33,056 nt of DNA, taken from contig CAZVUW010000025.1 in assembly GCA_964629825.1 (NCBI GenBank), positions 1-33,056 of the forward strand. Direction: 5' to 3'. Source of the stretch: CAZVUW01 sp964629825 (GTDB lineage: Bacteria; Actinomycetota; Nitriliruptoria; Euzebyales; Egibacteraceae). Shown here one piece after another: positions 25,753 to 33,056 of the stretch (position 1 is the first letter of the stretch; every line of letters starts with the position of its first letter). The notes beneath the pieces are model-generated. The model was not told the DNA's origin. It worked only from the letters and a program-made list of their open reading frames with translations, and searched no databases. The position numbers were made by a program, and so were the translations under genes.

Positions 25753-26423
25753 GAGGACAGATCGACGACCTCGAAGCCGGCGAGGGCGTTCAGGGTGCTG
25801 CCCCACACGGTGACGACCGAGTCCAGGACGTCGGAGCGCTCGTGCTGCTCCCCCAGCACCAGCCAGCAGTAGGCGATGTGCTCCACCATGGCCACGAGCG
25901 TCGAGGCGATGGTCGTCGGGGGCGGCCCGCTGCGTCCGGACGCCTGCACCAGGGCGGAGACGTTCTCGGCGACGCGGTCGACGAACAGGGCGCGCGAGGC
26001 GAGGTACAGGTCCGCGAACGTGCGCTCGTCGCGGGCCGCCTCGAGCCACACCCGCATGACCACGACGTCACGGGCGTAGCGGTCCAGGAAGCCGCCGATC
26101 ACGGCCTCCAGGGCGCCGCGGACGTCGCTGGAGCCCCAAGGCTCCGAGGCCAGCGCGGTGATGTCCGCCTGGCTGACCTCGACCAGGTCTGCGAGCAGGG
26201 CGGCCTTGTTCTCGTAGTAGGTGTAGAAGGTCCCGTGGCTGACGCCGGCCCGGCGGACGACGTCCTCGACGCGCGTGCCGCTCCAGCCGAGCTCGTCGAA
26301 CGCCTCCTTGGCGGCGGCGCGCAGCCGCGCCGCGGTGCGGGCTCCGCGGGACGTCGGGGGTGCGCTGGGACCCCCGCCCGTGGCCTCGTCGCGGGGGGAC
26401 ATCCCGGCCTCATGCTCACTCAT
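25749..26423 (-). CDS. TetR-family transcriptional regulator
   Basis: This is a one-component regulator of 224 residues. The DNA-binding domain spans about 27-85: ARTAARLRAAAKEAFDELG, then the helix-turn-helix TRVEDVVRRAGVSHGTFYTYY and ENKAALLADLV. The remaining 140 residues are the helical ligand-binding and dimerisation domain, with no recognisable ligand signature. The first 25 residues are Gly/Pro-rich and may be extra; ATG 26402 is a shorter alternative with GAGGCCGGG before it. It is divergent from moxR across a 159-bp gap that contains palindromes, so self-regulation and control of moxR are both possible; the ligand is unknown. Confidence 0.92.
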   Translation of the reverse strand: MSEHEAGMSPRDEATGGGPSAPPTSRGARTAARLRAAAKEAFDELGWSGTRVEDVVRRAGVSHGTFYTYYENKAALLADLVEVSQADITALASEPWGSSDVRGALEAVIGGFLDRYARDVVVMRVWLEAARDERTFADLYLASRALFVDRVAENVSALVQASGRSGPPPTTIASTLVAMVEHIAYCWLVLGEQHERSDVLDSVVTVWGSTLNALAGFEVVDLSS

Positions 26424-26461
26424 GGTCGGCACGGACGCTATCGCCTCGCTTGCAAACCGCC

Positions 26462-26491
26462 GGCATCTGATGCCCGCCTTCAACGGCAGGC
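26462..26491. promoter_or_regulatory. Candidate TetR operator between tetR and moxR
   Basis: GGCATCTGATGCC (26462-26474) is a perfect 13-bp palindrome with a single central base. Next to it, GCCCGCC (26472-26478) and GGCAGGC (26485-26491) form an imperfect repeat matching at 6 of 7 positions. Both lie between the divergent starts, 17-46 nt before the moxR -10. This position suits a TetR-family site but binding is an inference. Confidence 0.4.
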
Positions 26492-26507
26492 TACCGCCCG
26501 GCGTCGC

Positions 26508-26513
26508 TACACT
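26508..26513 (+). promoter_or_regulatory. Candidate -10 element for the moxR operon
   Basis: TACACT lies 70 nt before the moxR TTG. It fits the TANNNT -10 pattern and is preceded by GTCGC; no good -35 is visible at the normal distance. The same GCTAC lead-in occurs at the ileS -10 candidate. Confidence 0.35.
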
Positions 26514-26582
26514 CGCCGAGCGGATCCCGGACACCCCATCGGCGGGCGCCGGCTCGGGGTCAGGACGACGAAAGAGCGCAGA

Positions 26583-27562
<980 letters not shown>

Positions 27563-27566
<4 letters not shown>

Positions 27567-28807
27567 CCGGCCGCGGCACCGCCCTCCTGGTCGGTGCCTT
27601 CGTCCTGTGGGGGGTCGGCCGGCTCCTCGGCGTGGCCGAGCTCTACATCGTCGCCGTCGCAGCGGCCGCCCTGGTCGCGGGTGGCGCCATCGCGATCCGG
27701 CTCGCCTCCGCGCGCGTGTCCGTGCGCCGGGGCCTGTCCGAACCGCGCATCCTGCACGGCGCCACCGCCGAGGTGACGCTGGAGCTGCGCAACGACGCGC
27801 GCCTGCCGGCACCACTGCTGCTGGTCGAGGACCACGCCGACTGGGTCCTCGAGGCCCAGCCCCGCTTCATCGTCTCCGACCTGAAGCCGGGCGCGACCGC
27901 CAGCCTTCGATATGAGGTGCGGGGAACCGTCCGCGGTCGCCACCGGATCGGCCCGCTGCGGCTGAAGGTGCGCGACCCGTTTGGCACCACTCAGCTCATC
28001 CGGCGCTACTCGGCCGCGGATGAGCTGCTGGTCTACCCCCGGGTCGAGGCCCTGCCCGAGGGCATCTCGCGCGGCAACCACCGCGGCTCGCGGCCACGCG
28101 ATCACCGCCGGCTGCTGAACGCCGGGGACGAGTTCCACGCGCTGCGCGACTACGTGCAGGGCGACGACCTGCGCATGATCCACTGGCCGACGACAGCACG
28201 CCGCAACAAGATCGTCGTGCGCCAGCACGAGCTGCCGCTGTCGTCCGAGGCCACGGTGTTCTGCGATACGCGCGCCAGCGCCAGCCACGGCGCCGGCGCG
28301 GACTCGACCCTGGAGGCGGCGATCTCGGCCGCCGCGAGCGTCGTGTGGCATCTGGCCGACCGCGGCTACCGCTTGCGCCTGGTCACCGATGCGGACCCCA
28401 CCCGCCCCGTCGAGGGCTGGGAGGCCATCCTCGAGGCGCTGGCGGTCGCGCAGCCCAGCACGGCGGACACGCTCGGCCACGCCCTGAGCCGCGTGCGCGG
28501 CGGCGGCGGAGAGGGGCTGCTCGTCTGCGTCGTGATGGTCCCGCCCGGCGACGAGCCGGTCGCCAGCCACCCCGACGCCCGTGCCCTGCTCATGGCCGGC
28601 CGCGGCTGGGGTGAGCGCGTCGCCGTCGTGACCCACGCGCCGCATCTGGACGCGAGCCGGGCCGGCGCGTTCGCGGCCCTCCTGCGGACGGCAAGATGGA
28701 AGGCGACGACCCTGCCGGTCGGGGTCCCCCTGGCCGAGCGCTGGCCCGAGGTGCTGTCCACGCGGGCCAGAGCCGCCGCCCAGCGCCGAACCAGCGAGAG
28801 CGCCTGA
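27563..28807 (+). CDS. DUF58 domain protein, membrane-anchored
   Basis: This 414-residue protein has two hydrophobic segments at about 6-24 and 27-47, then a beta-rich region. The DUF58 core includes GDEFHALRDYVQGDDLRMIHW as its signature (188-208), continuing TARRNKIVVRQHE. The downstream part resembles a von Willebrand A-like fold (VFCDTRAS), with an incomplete metal-site motif. DUF58 proteins are presumed partners of MoxR ATPases; their biochemical role is unknown. It overlaps moxR by 4 nt, and its stop overlaps the next start by one base (TGATG), so the three genes are a tight operon. Confidence 0.93.
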
Positions 28808-30993
28808 TGGCCGCACCAACGCTGACGCACGGACCGACCACCCGCGAGGGNNNNNNNNNNNNNNNNNNNNNNNNNNNNNNNNNNNNNNNNNNNNNNNNNN
28901 NNNNNNNNNNNNNNNNNNNNNNNNNNNNNNNNNNNNNNNNNNNNNNNNNNTTCCTGCCGCACACGCTGGTCCTCGGCTTCGTGCCGACGCCGGCGACCCT
29001 CGACGCGGCCCGGCAGCTGTGGCTCGAGGGCATGGAGCTGGTGCGCTCGCGGCCGGCCCCGGTGGTGCCACTCGACGGCCTGGTGCTGCTGACCGTGACC
29101 GGCATCTGGTGGGTCGCCCACGTCGTCGACGGCCTGGTGTTCAGGTTGGACGCCCCGCTGCGGGCGATCGGGATGGCCCTGCTCTTGTGGGTAGTCCCCT
29201 TGGCGGTCGCGCCCGAGGGCGGCTCGGCCTGGGCTTGGGCCGTCCCGCTGCTGGCGGCCGCCACGCTGCTGCTGGCGGTGACGGCCGACGCCGAGGTGCT
29301 GCGCTGGGGCGCGCCGGTCGGCGCCCCCGGTGGCAGCGTCAAACCGGTCGGCGCCGCCGGCTGGCCGATCGCACTGGTGGCCGTCATCGCCGGCGTCGTC
29401 CTGGGCGGCATGCTGCCGGGCTACGAGGACCCGCCCTGGTACGAGCTGCGCGGCCGCGGCGGAACGACGCTGACGACCAACCCGATCGTAAGCATCCGCT
29501 CGAACCTGGTCGCGCTCAGCGAGGCGCCGATCGCTCAGGTGCGAAGCCCCCGCCCCGTGTACCTGCGCCTGACCGCGCTCGACATCTACGGCGAGAACGA
29601 GGAGTGGAGCTCCGAGGGCATCCGCGCCGGCGACGCCTCCGGACGACTCGCCTTCGAGACCGCGATGACCTACTTCGGTCAGATCGACGTCGAGATCTTC
29701 CCCCAGGGGCTGGGCAACGCCGTCATCGTGCCCGTCCCCTACCACCCGACCGGCCTGGGCGGCGCGCCGGCGGACCGCTTCCGCTACGACCCCGCCAGCG
29801 CGACCGTCACGGTCAGCGAGGCCGGGCTGCCGGAGGGCGGGCCGTACACCGTCACCGCGGCGGTGCCGGCGCCACCACCCGATCTGCTGCGAACCGCGAC
29901 CGCCACGCCCATCCCCAAGCTGGTCGCGCTGCCGTCCACCGTGCCCTCGGCCGTGGTGGAGCTGGCCGAGCAGATCGTGACCAAGGCCGGCGCCACCACC
30001 CCGTTCGAGCGCGCGTTGGCGATCCAGGATGAGCTGCGCAGCTGGGAGTACTCGACCGACCCGCCGCCAGGCCACGGCGCCACGGCCATGGAGTCGTTCC
30101 TCCAGCAGCGCATCGGCTACTGCGAGCAGTACGCCGGGACCATGGCCGTGATGCTGCGCTCCCTCGGAATCCCGGCGCGCGTCGCGGTCGGCTACACCCC
30201 GGGCGACCTGATCGACGAGGAGCAGGGCCTTTACCAGGTCCGCAACGCCAACGCCCACGCCTGGGTGGAGGTGCGCTTCGACGACCTCGGCTGGATCGCG
30301 TTCGAGCCGACGCCGCGCACCGACGGGAACGTGCTCGTGCCGGACGAGGAGGACCTCGCCCCGGCGCTGACGGAGGCCCAGGAGCGCGAGGCCGCGGCCG
30401 AGGCGCAGCCGACGCCCACGGCCAGCCCCTCGCCGGTGCAGGACTTCCCCGACATCGAGACCTTCCCGACCGAGCGCGCCCCGCGCGAGGCCGCCTCAGG
30501 CGCGGAGGACGACAGCCCGTTCGGCCTGCTGGTCGCCGGCCTGCTGCTGGTCCTCGCGCTGGGCTCAGGTGCGGTGCTCCTGGGAGCACGGCGCCGCGGC
30601 ATCGTGACCGAGGTGCCGGCCGAGGTGGTGCTGGATGCGCTCGCCGCCGTCGAGCGCGTCGCGACGGGGCTCGGCCACCAGCGGCGTCCCTCTGACACCG
30701 ACGCCGAGTACCTGGAGCGCGTGTTCGGAGACGACCAGCACGCCGTGCTGCTGGCCGAGGCCGCGGCCAGGGCGCGCTGGGCTCGACGGGTCCCGTCCCG
30801 TGACGCCGTCGAGGCGACCAACGCCTCTTCGGCGCTGCGCGCGCAGCTCCTGGAGAACCTGACCCAGAGGGAGCGCCTGCGGCTTCGAGCCGGTGCCGTT
30901 GCCCGCCGCACCGGGCGCTGGGTGACCACCCGCGCGCAGGGTCCGCTCGCCCGCCTCCGTCGGCTGCTGCCCCGCGGTCTGCGGCGGCGCTAG
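28807..30993 (+). CDS. Membrane-anchored transglutaminase-like protein, interrupted by assembly gap
   Basis: The gene begins MAAPTLTHGPTTREG, then runs into 100 Ns (28851-28950) and resumes in the same frame. With the Ns counted as codons it has 728 residues, but the real length is unknown. Several membrane helices follow (about 82-200, counted with Ns). A long extracellular part then carries the transglutaminase-like core: RIGYCEQYAGTMAVMLRSLG with Cys 439, NANAHAWVEV with His 484, and the third residue as Glu 500 in AFEPTPR. A Pro/Thr/Glu-rich linker, one more helix near 577-597, and a basic cytoplasmic tail complete it. The family (TgpA-like) includes proteases and cross-linking enzymes; the substrate is unknown, and envelope proteins are a guess from context. 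Confidence 0.9.
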   Translation: MAAPTLTHGPTTREXXXXXXXXXXXXXXXXXXXXXXXXXXXXXXXXXXFLPHTLVLGFVPTPATLDAARQLWLEGMELVRSRPAPVVPLDGLVLLTVTGIWWVAHVVDGLVFRLDAPLRAIGMALLLWVVPLAVAPEGGSAWAWAVPLLAAATLLLAVTADAEVLRWGAPVGAPGGSVKPVGAAGWPIALVAVIAGVVLGGMLPGYEDPPWYELRGRGGTTLTTNPIVSIRSNLVALSEAPIAQVRSPRPVYLRLTALDIYGENEEWSSEGIRAGDASGRLAFETAMTYFGQIDVEIFPQGLGNAVIVPVPYHPTGLGGAPADRFRYDPASATVTVSEAGLPEGGPYTVTAAVPAPPPDLLRTATATPIPKLVALPSTVPSAVVELAEQIVTKAGATTPFERALAIQDELRSWEYSTDPPPGHGATAMESFLQQRIGYCEQYAGTMAVMLRSLGIPARVAVGYTPGDLIDEEQGLYQVRNANAHAWVEVRFDDLGWIAFEPTPRTDGNVLVPDEEDLAPALTEAQEREAAAEAQPTPTASPSPVQDFPDIETFPTERAPREAASGAEDDSPFGLLVAGLLLVLALGSGAVLLGARRRGIVTEVPAEVVLDALAAVERVATGLGHQRRPSDTDAEYLERVFGDDQHAVLLAEAAARARWARRVPSRDAVEATNASSALRAQLLENLTQRERLRLRAGAVARRTGRWVTTRAQGPLARLRRLLPRGLRRR
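28851..28950. other. Assembly gap of 100 Ns
   Basis: A run of exactly 100 N, a standard scaffold placeholder, splits the N-terminal membrane region of the transglutaminase gene. The true gap size is unknown. The frame agrees on both sides, which may be chance, and the missing segment should hold at least one or two membrane helices. Confidence 0.98.
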
Positions 30994-30994
30994 A

Positions 30995-31354
30995 TCAGCG
31001 CACGTCCCCGTTGCCGCCGCGCTGGTCGCCCATGTAGCGCTGGAACCCGCCCCGCAGCTGCCCGCTGAGATCCTTCTGCCCCGCCCCCAGGCGCTTCAGC
31101 TGGTCGCCGCCGATGACGACGCTGCCGAGCATGATCACGAACGCGATGACACCAAGCGCGAGGCTGCCGGTCGGGATGTAGGCGAGCAGCAGAACGAAGC
31201 CGAGGACGAACCCGATAGCGGCCAGCTTGATCCTGCTGCGGGCCCGCGAGGACACCGTTGTCGTGCCCACGGCACGCACCAGCTTCGGGTCGTCCTCCCG
31301 GAGTCTGGCCTCGATGTCAGACAGGATCTGCTGTTCACGGTCTGAGAGCGGCAT
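30995..31354 (-). CDS. DUF3040 small membrane protein
   Basis: This 119-residue actinobacterial protein starts MPLSDREQQILSDIEARLREDDPKL, the DUF3040 signature. Two membrane helices follow (about 43-60 and 63-83), then a short basic, Gly-rich tail. GGAG lies 7 nt before the ATG. In Mycobacterium a DUF3040 gene sits next to mraZ (from memory); here it is about 6 kb away, beyond the moxR operon. No function is established. It ends one base after the stop of the convergent transglutaminase gene, with no visible terminator between them. Confidence 0.92.
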   Translation of the reverse strand: MPLSDREQQILSDIEARLREDDPKLVRAVGTTTVSSRARSRIKLAAIGFVLGFVLLLAYIPTGSLALGVIAFVIMLGSVVIGGDQLKRLGAGQKDLSGQLRGGFQRYMGDQRGGNGDVR

Positions 31355-31437
31355 GCTCGGGCTCCGAGGTTCGGCTCAGTCAGGCTGTTGCCCCCGATTG
31401 TGCGTCATCTGCTCCGTCTGCGCACCGGGATGGTTCT

Positions 31438-32232
31438 CTATCGTCCCCTGAACTCGGGCTCCTCACGCGCCGCTCCTGCACGCGCAGCGGCGGCGAAGTC
31501 GGCCGACCTGAGGCAGCGCTCCTGAGCAGCGCGCTCGGCTGCCAGCGCGGTCACGCGGTCGCTGTTCAGAGCCTCGCGCATCAGGCGCGGGATGGCGCCA
31601 AGCGCCACCGTCGGACCGGACGCCAGGCGGGCCGTGTACGCCCTGGCCTGGGCGGCGAAGTCGTCCTGATCGAGCACCGCGTCAACCAGCCCCCAGGCGT
31701 GCGCGGTTGCGGCGTCGATCCGCCGCGCCGACATGGCCAGATCGGTGGCGCGGCTGAGACCGACGAGCCGCGGCAGCCGATAGGTCGCGCCGAGGTCCGG
31801 CAGCAGCGCCCAGCGCGCCTCGAGCAGCCCGAAGCTCGCGTCCGGCGCGGCCAGACGCAGATGCGCGGCGAGCGCAAGCTGGCAGCCCGCGCCCAGGGCG
31901 ACGCCGTGCACGGCCGCCACCGTCGGCACCGGCAGGTCCTCGAAGGCCGTGAACGCCTGCTGAAGCCAGGCGATCCACTCGTCCGAGGGCGCCTGGGCCA
32001 CCTGCCCCGCGAACAGAGAGGTGTCCAGACCGGCGCTGAACGCGCGCCCTGCGCCGATCAGGAGCACCGCGCGCACGCTGCCCTCCTCGGCGGCGGAGGC
32101 AGCCGCCGCGGCGGCGTCGTGCAGGCCCTTGAACGCGTCCTCGTCCAGCGCGTTCAGCTTGTCAGGCCGGTTCAGCCGGACCACGCCGACCGCGTCCGCG
32201 CCGACCTCGAAGACCACCCGCTGCTCGCCCAC
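31438..32232 (-). CDS. Crotonase-fold enoyl-CoA hydratase/isomerase family protein
   Basis: This 264-residue crotonase acts on acyl-CoA thioesters. The oxyanion-hole elements are GAGRAFSAGLD (60-70) and HGVALGAGCQLALAAHLRLA (109-128). The next block reads FGLLEARWALLPDLGATYRLPRLVG, with Glu 138 near the first hydratase position and Asp 146 in LLPDLG. The latter resembles the isomerase (PaaG or dienoyl-CoA) pattern, so isomerase activity is as likely as hydration. The start is GTG 32232, with GAGGAGG close upstream; the frame continues to 32484 over the divergent gene but is not coding there. No other beta-oxidation genes are nearby, so the pathway is unknown. Confidence 0.92.
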   Translation of the reverse strand: MGEQRVVFEVGADAVGVVRLNRPDKLNALDEDAFKGLHDAAAAAASAAEEGSVRAVLLIGAGRAFSAGLDTSLFAGQVAQAPSDEWIAWLQQAFTAFEDLPVPTVAAVHGVALGAGCQLALAAHLRLAAPDASFGLLEARWALLPDLGATYRLPRLVGLSRATDLAMSARRIDAATAHAWGLVDAVLDQDDFAAQARAYTARLASGPTVALGAIPRLMREALNSDRVTALAAERAAQERCLRSADFAAAARAGAAREEPEFRGR

Positions 32233-32298
32233 CTGCTCCTCCTCGCCCGGCCCAAACCTACGCCAACCGCGGTTCCGGGTGAACCATGCCGCGCGCCG

Positions 32299-32333
32299 CC
32301 TTGGTAGGTCCAAGCGAACCCCCTCTACCAAGG
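32299..32333 (+). promoter_or_regulatory. Hairpin that masks the ribosome site of the FN3 gene
   Basis: CCTTGGTAG (32299-32307) and CTACCAAGG (32325-32333) pair perfectly over 9 bp around a 17-nt loop. The right arm contains the first half of the AAGGAGA Shine-Dalgarno (32330-32336), 7 nt before the GTG. If the transcript starts upstream of 32299, the stem would hold the ribosome site closed. A DNA operator is the main alternative, since it is also a palindrome in the divergent gap with the crotonase gene. Confidence 0.65.
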
Positions 32334-32343
32334 AGAACCTGTC

Positions 32344-33056
32344 GTGCGCCCAGACCCGAGGACCGCTCGCCGTGTCGGACCACTGCTCGCCATGGCACTG
32401 GTGGCTGCCCTGCTGGCCGCGCCGCCGGCGCTCGCGGACCAGCCCGACCCACCGACCAACCTCCGCGTCACCGCGGTCACCCATTCGTCGGCCACGATCG
32501 AGTGGGACGGACCACCCGGCAGCGATGAGACCACCTGGTATCGCGTGGAGACCAGCCGCGGCTGGGAGCGCAGATACCAGTACGCGGTGGGACCGTCCGT
32601 CACCCTGACCAACCTCTACGCCGGCCAGCCCTACGAGGTCAGGGTCGAGAGCCTCTACGAGGTGAACTGGTCCGAGCCCCTGGCGTTCGAGACGCGGCCG
32701 CTGCTACCCCCGCCCACCCCCACCAACGTGCGGGCCACGGTCTTGCCCGGCAGTGTGACGGTCGAGTGGGATCCGTCGTTCCTGGACGGCGTCGAGGCCG
32801 ACTGGTACGTGGTGCGTTGGAACGGGTTCCACACCGGCGTGGCCACGAAGGCGACGTCGATCACCCGCAGCATGCCGCCGGGCGGAGACCTGAGCGTGAC
32901 CGTCACAGCCAGAACCGGGCTGATCACCGAGTCGCCGCGCTCGGAGCCGCTGAACCTGGTCGTGCCGCCGCACCCGGACTGGGAGCCGCTGGGAGCGCCC
33001 ACCAACCTGCGCCTCGTCGCCGACGACGCCGGGATCATCAAGCGCCTCGAGTGGGA
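32344..33056 (+). CDS. Secreted fibronectin type III repeat protein (N-terminal part)
   Basis: The frame runs from GTG 32344 to the window edge, 237 codons without a stop. A signal peptide is clear: basic residues to 10, hydrophobic core about 12-25, and likely cleavage after PALA at residue 31. Fibronectin type III domains follow. The first is at about 35-117 (PPTNLRVTAV, ATIEWD, YEVRVESL). The second is at about 123-207 (TPTNVRATVL, VTVEWDP, WYVVRW). A third starts at APTNLRLVADD (218) and is cut. AAGGAGA lies 7 nt upstream. FN3 repeats often serve as spacers in secreted hydrolases or surface proteins, so the missing C-terminus decides its role. Its leader carries a stable hairpin. Confidence 0.85.
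   Translation, partial: MRPDPRTARRVGPLLAMALVAALLAAPPALADQPDPPTNLRVTAVTHSSATIEWDGPPGSDETTWYRVETSRGWERRYQYAVGPSVTLTNLYAGQPYEVRVESLYEVNWSEPLAFETRPLLPPPTPTNVRATVLPGSVTVEWDPSFLDGVEADWYVVRWNGFHTGVATKATSITRSMPPGGDLSVTVTARTGLITESPRSEPLNLVVPPHPDWEPLGAPTNLRLVADDAGIIKRLEW

Noticed and set aside
28851..28950. Intact 728-residue transglutaminase
   Set aside because: The 100 Ns are probably a placeholder, so in-frame continuity across them proves neither length nor intactness.
32233..32484. N-terminal extension of the crotonase to 32484
   Set aside because: It would run through the divergent FN3 gene start and lacks family similarity; GTG 32232 has a strong ribosome site.

Overview
The window is a very GC-rich chromosomal segment of an actinobacterium. 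It carries the cell-division and cell-wall (dcw) cluster together with its conserved flank. DivIVA, SepF and YggT beside ftsZ, a DUF3040 protein, a meso-DAP-type MurE (DNPR motif), an actinobacterial FtsL, and many GTG/TTG starts all point that way. Gene content and order recall the Streptomyces dcw-divIVA-ileS-lspA-rluD-dnaE neighbourhood (from memory). Differences such as the missing murD and pgeF, and the inverted ileS, suggest a deeper-branching lineage. I cannot place it to family. A 100-N block at 28851-28950 shows that this is a draft assembly.

Layout. Positions 1-3001, minus strand: lspA, rluD and the 5' part of dnaE. Positions 3152-6930, plus strand: ileS and an overlapping gene for a small HExxH membrane protein. 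Positions 6927-9710, minus strand: yggS, sepF, yggT, divIVA and a small membrane protein. Positions 9788-24908, minus strand: the dcw cluster, transcribed mraZ-rsmH-ftsL-ftsI-murE-murF-mraY-ftsW-murG-murC-murB-ftsQ-ftsZ. From murE to ftsQ every junction is a 4-nt stop/start overlap. Positions 25149-26423, minus strand: an HNH endonuclease and a TetR regulator. Positions 26583-30993, plus strand: a MoxR ATPase, a DUF58 protein and a membrane transglutaminase, broken by the gap. Positions 30995-32232, minus strand: DUF3040 and a crotonase. From 32344 to the window end, plus strand: a secreted fibronectin type III protein that runs off the edge.

How it works together. MurB, MurC, MurE and MurF make the UDP-MurNAc-pentapeptide; MurD must be encoded elsewhere. 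MraY and MurG build lipid II, and FtsW and FtsI polymerise and cross-link it at the septum. FtsZ, SepF, FtsQ, FtsL and DivIVA organise the division site and polar growth. MraZ and RsmH form the usual regulatory head of the cluster, and the mraZ promoter overlaps a run of TGGGG-type repeats at 10-bp spacing, the expected MraZ operator. The MoxR/DUF58/transglutaminase trio is a common chaperone-plus-envelope-protein module of unknown substrate.

The points most worth a second look are these: a hairpin that pairs with the Shine-Dalgarno of the fibronectin gene; a 17-bp perfect inverted repeat around the mraZ promoter; a 10-residue arginine tandem repeat in the cytoplasmic tail of FtsI; the absence of murD; and the HExxH protein translationally coupled to ileS. 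I found no clearly new multi-gene system. No tRNA, rRNA, CRISPR array or insertion sequence was recognised by eye, and no gene-free stretch exceeds about 250 bases.
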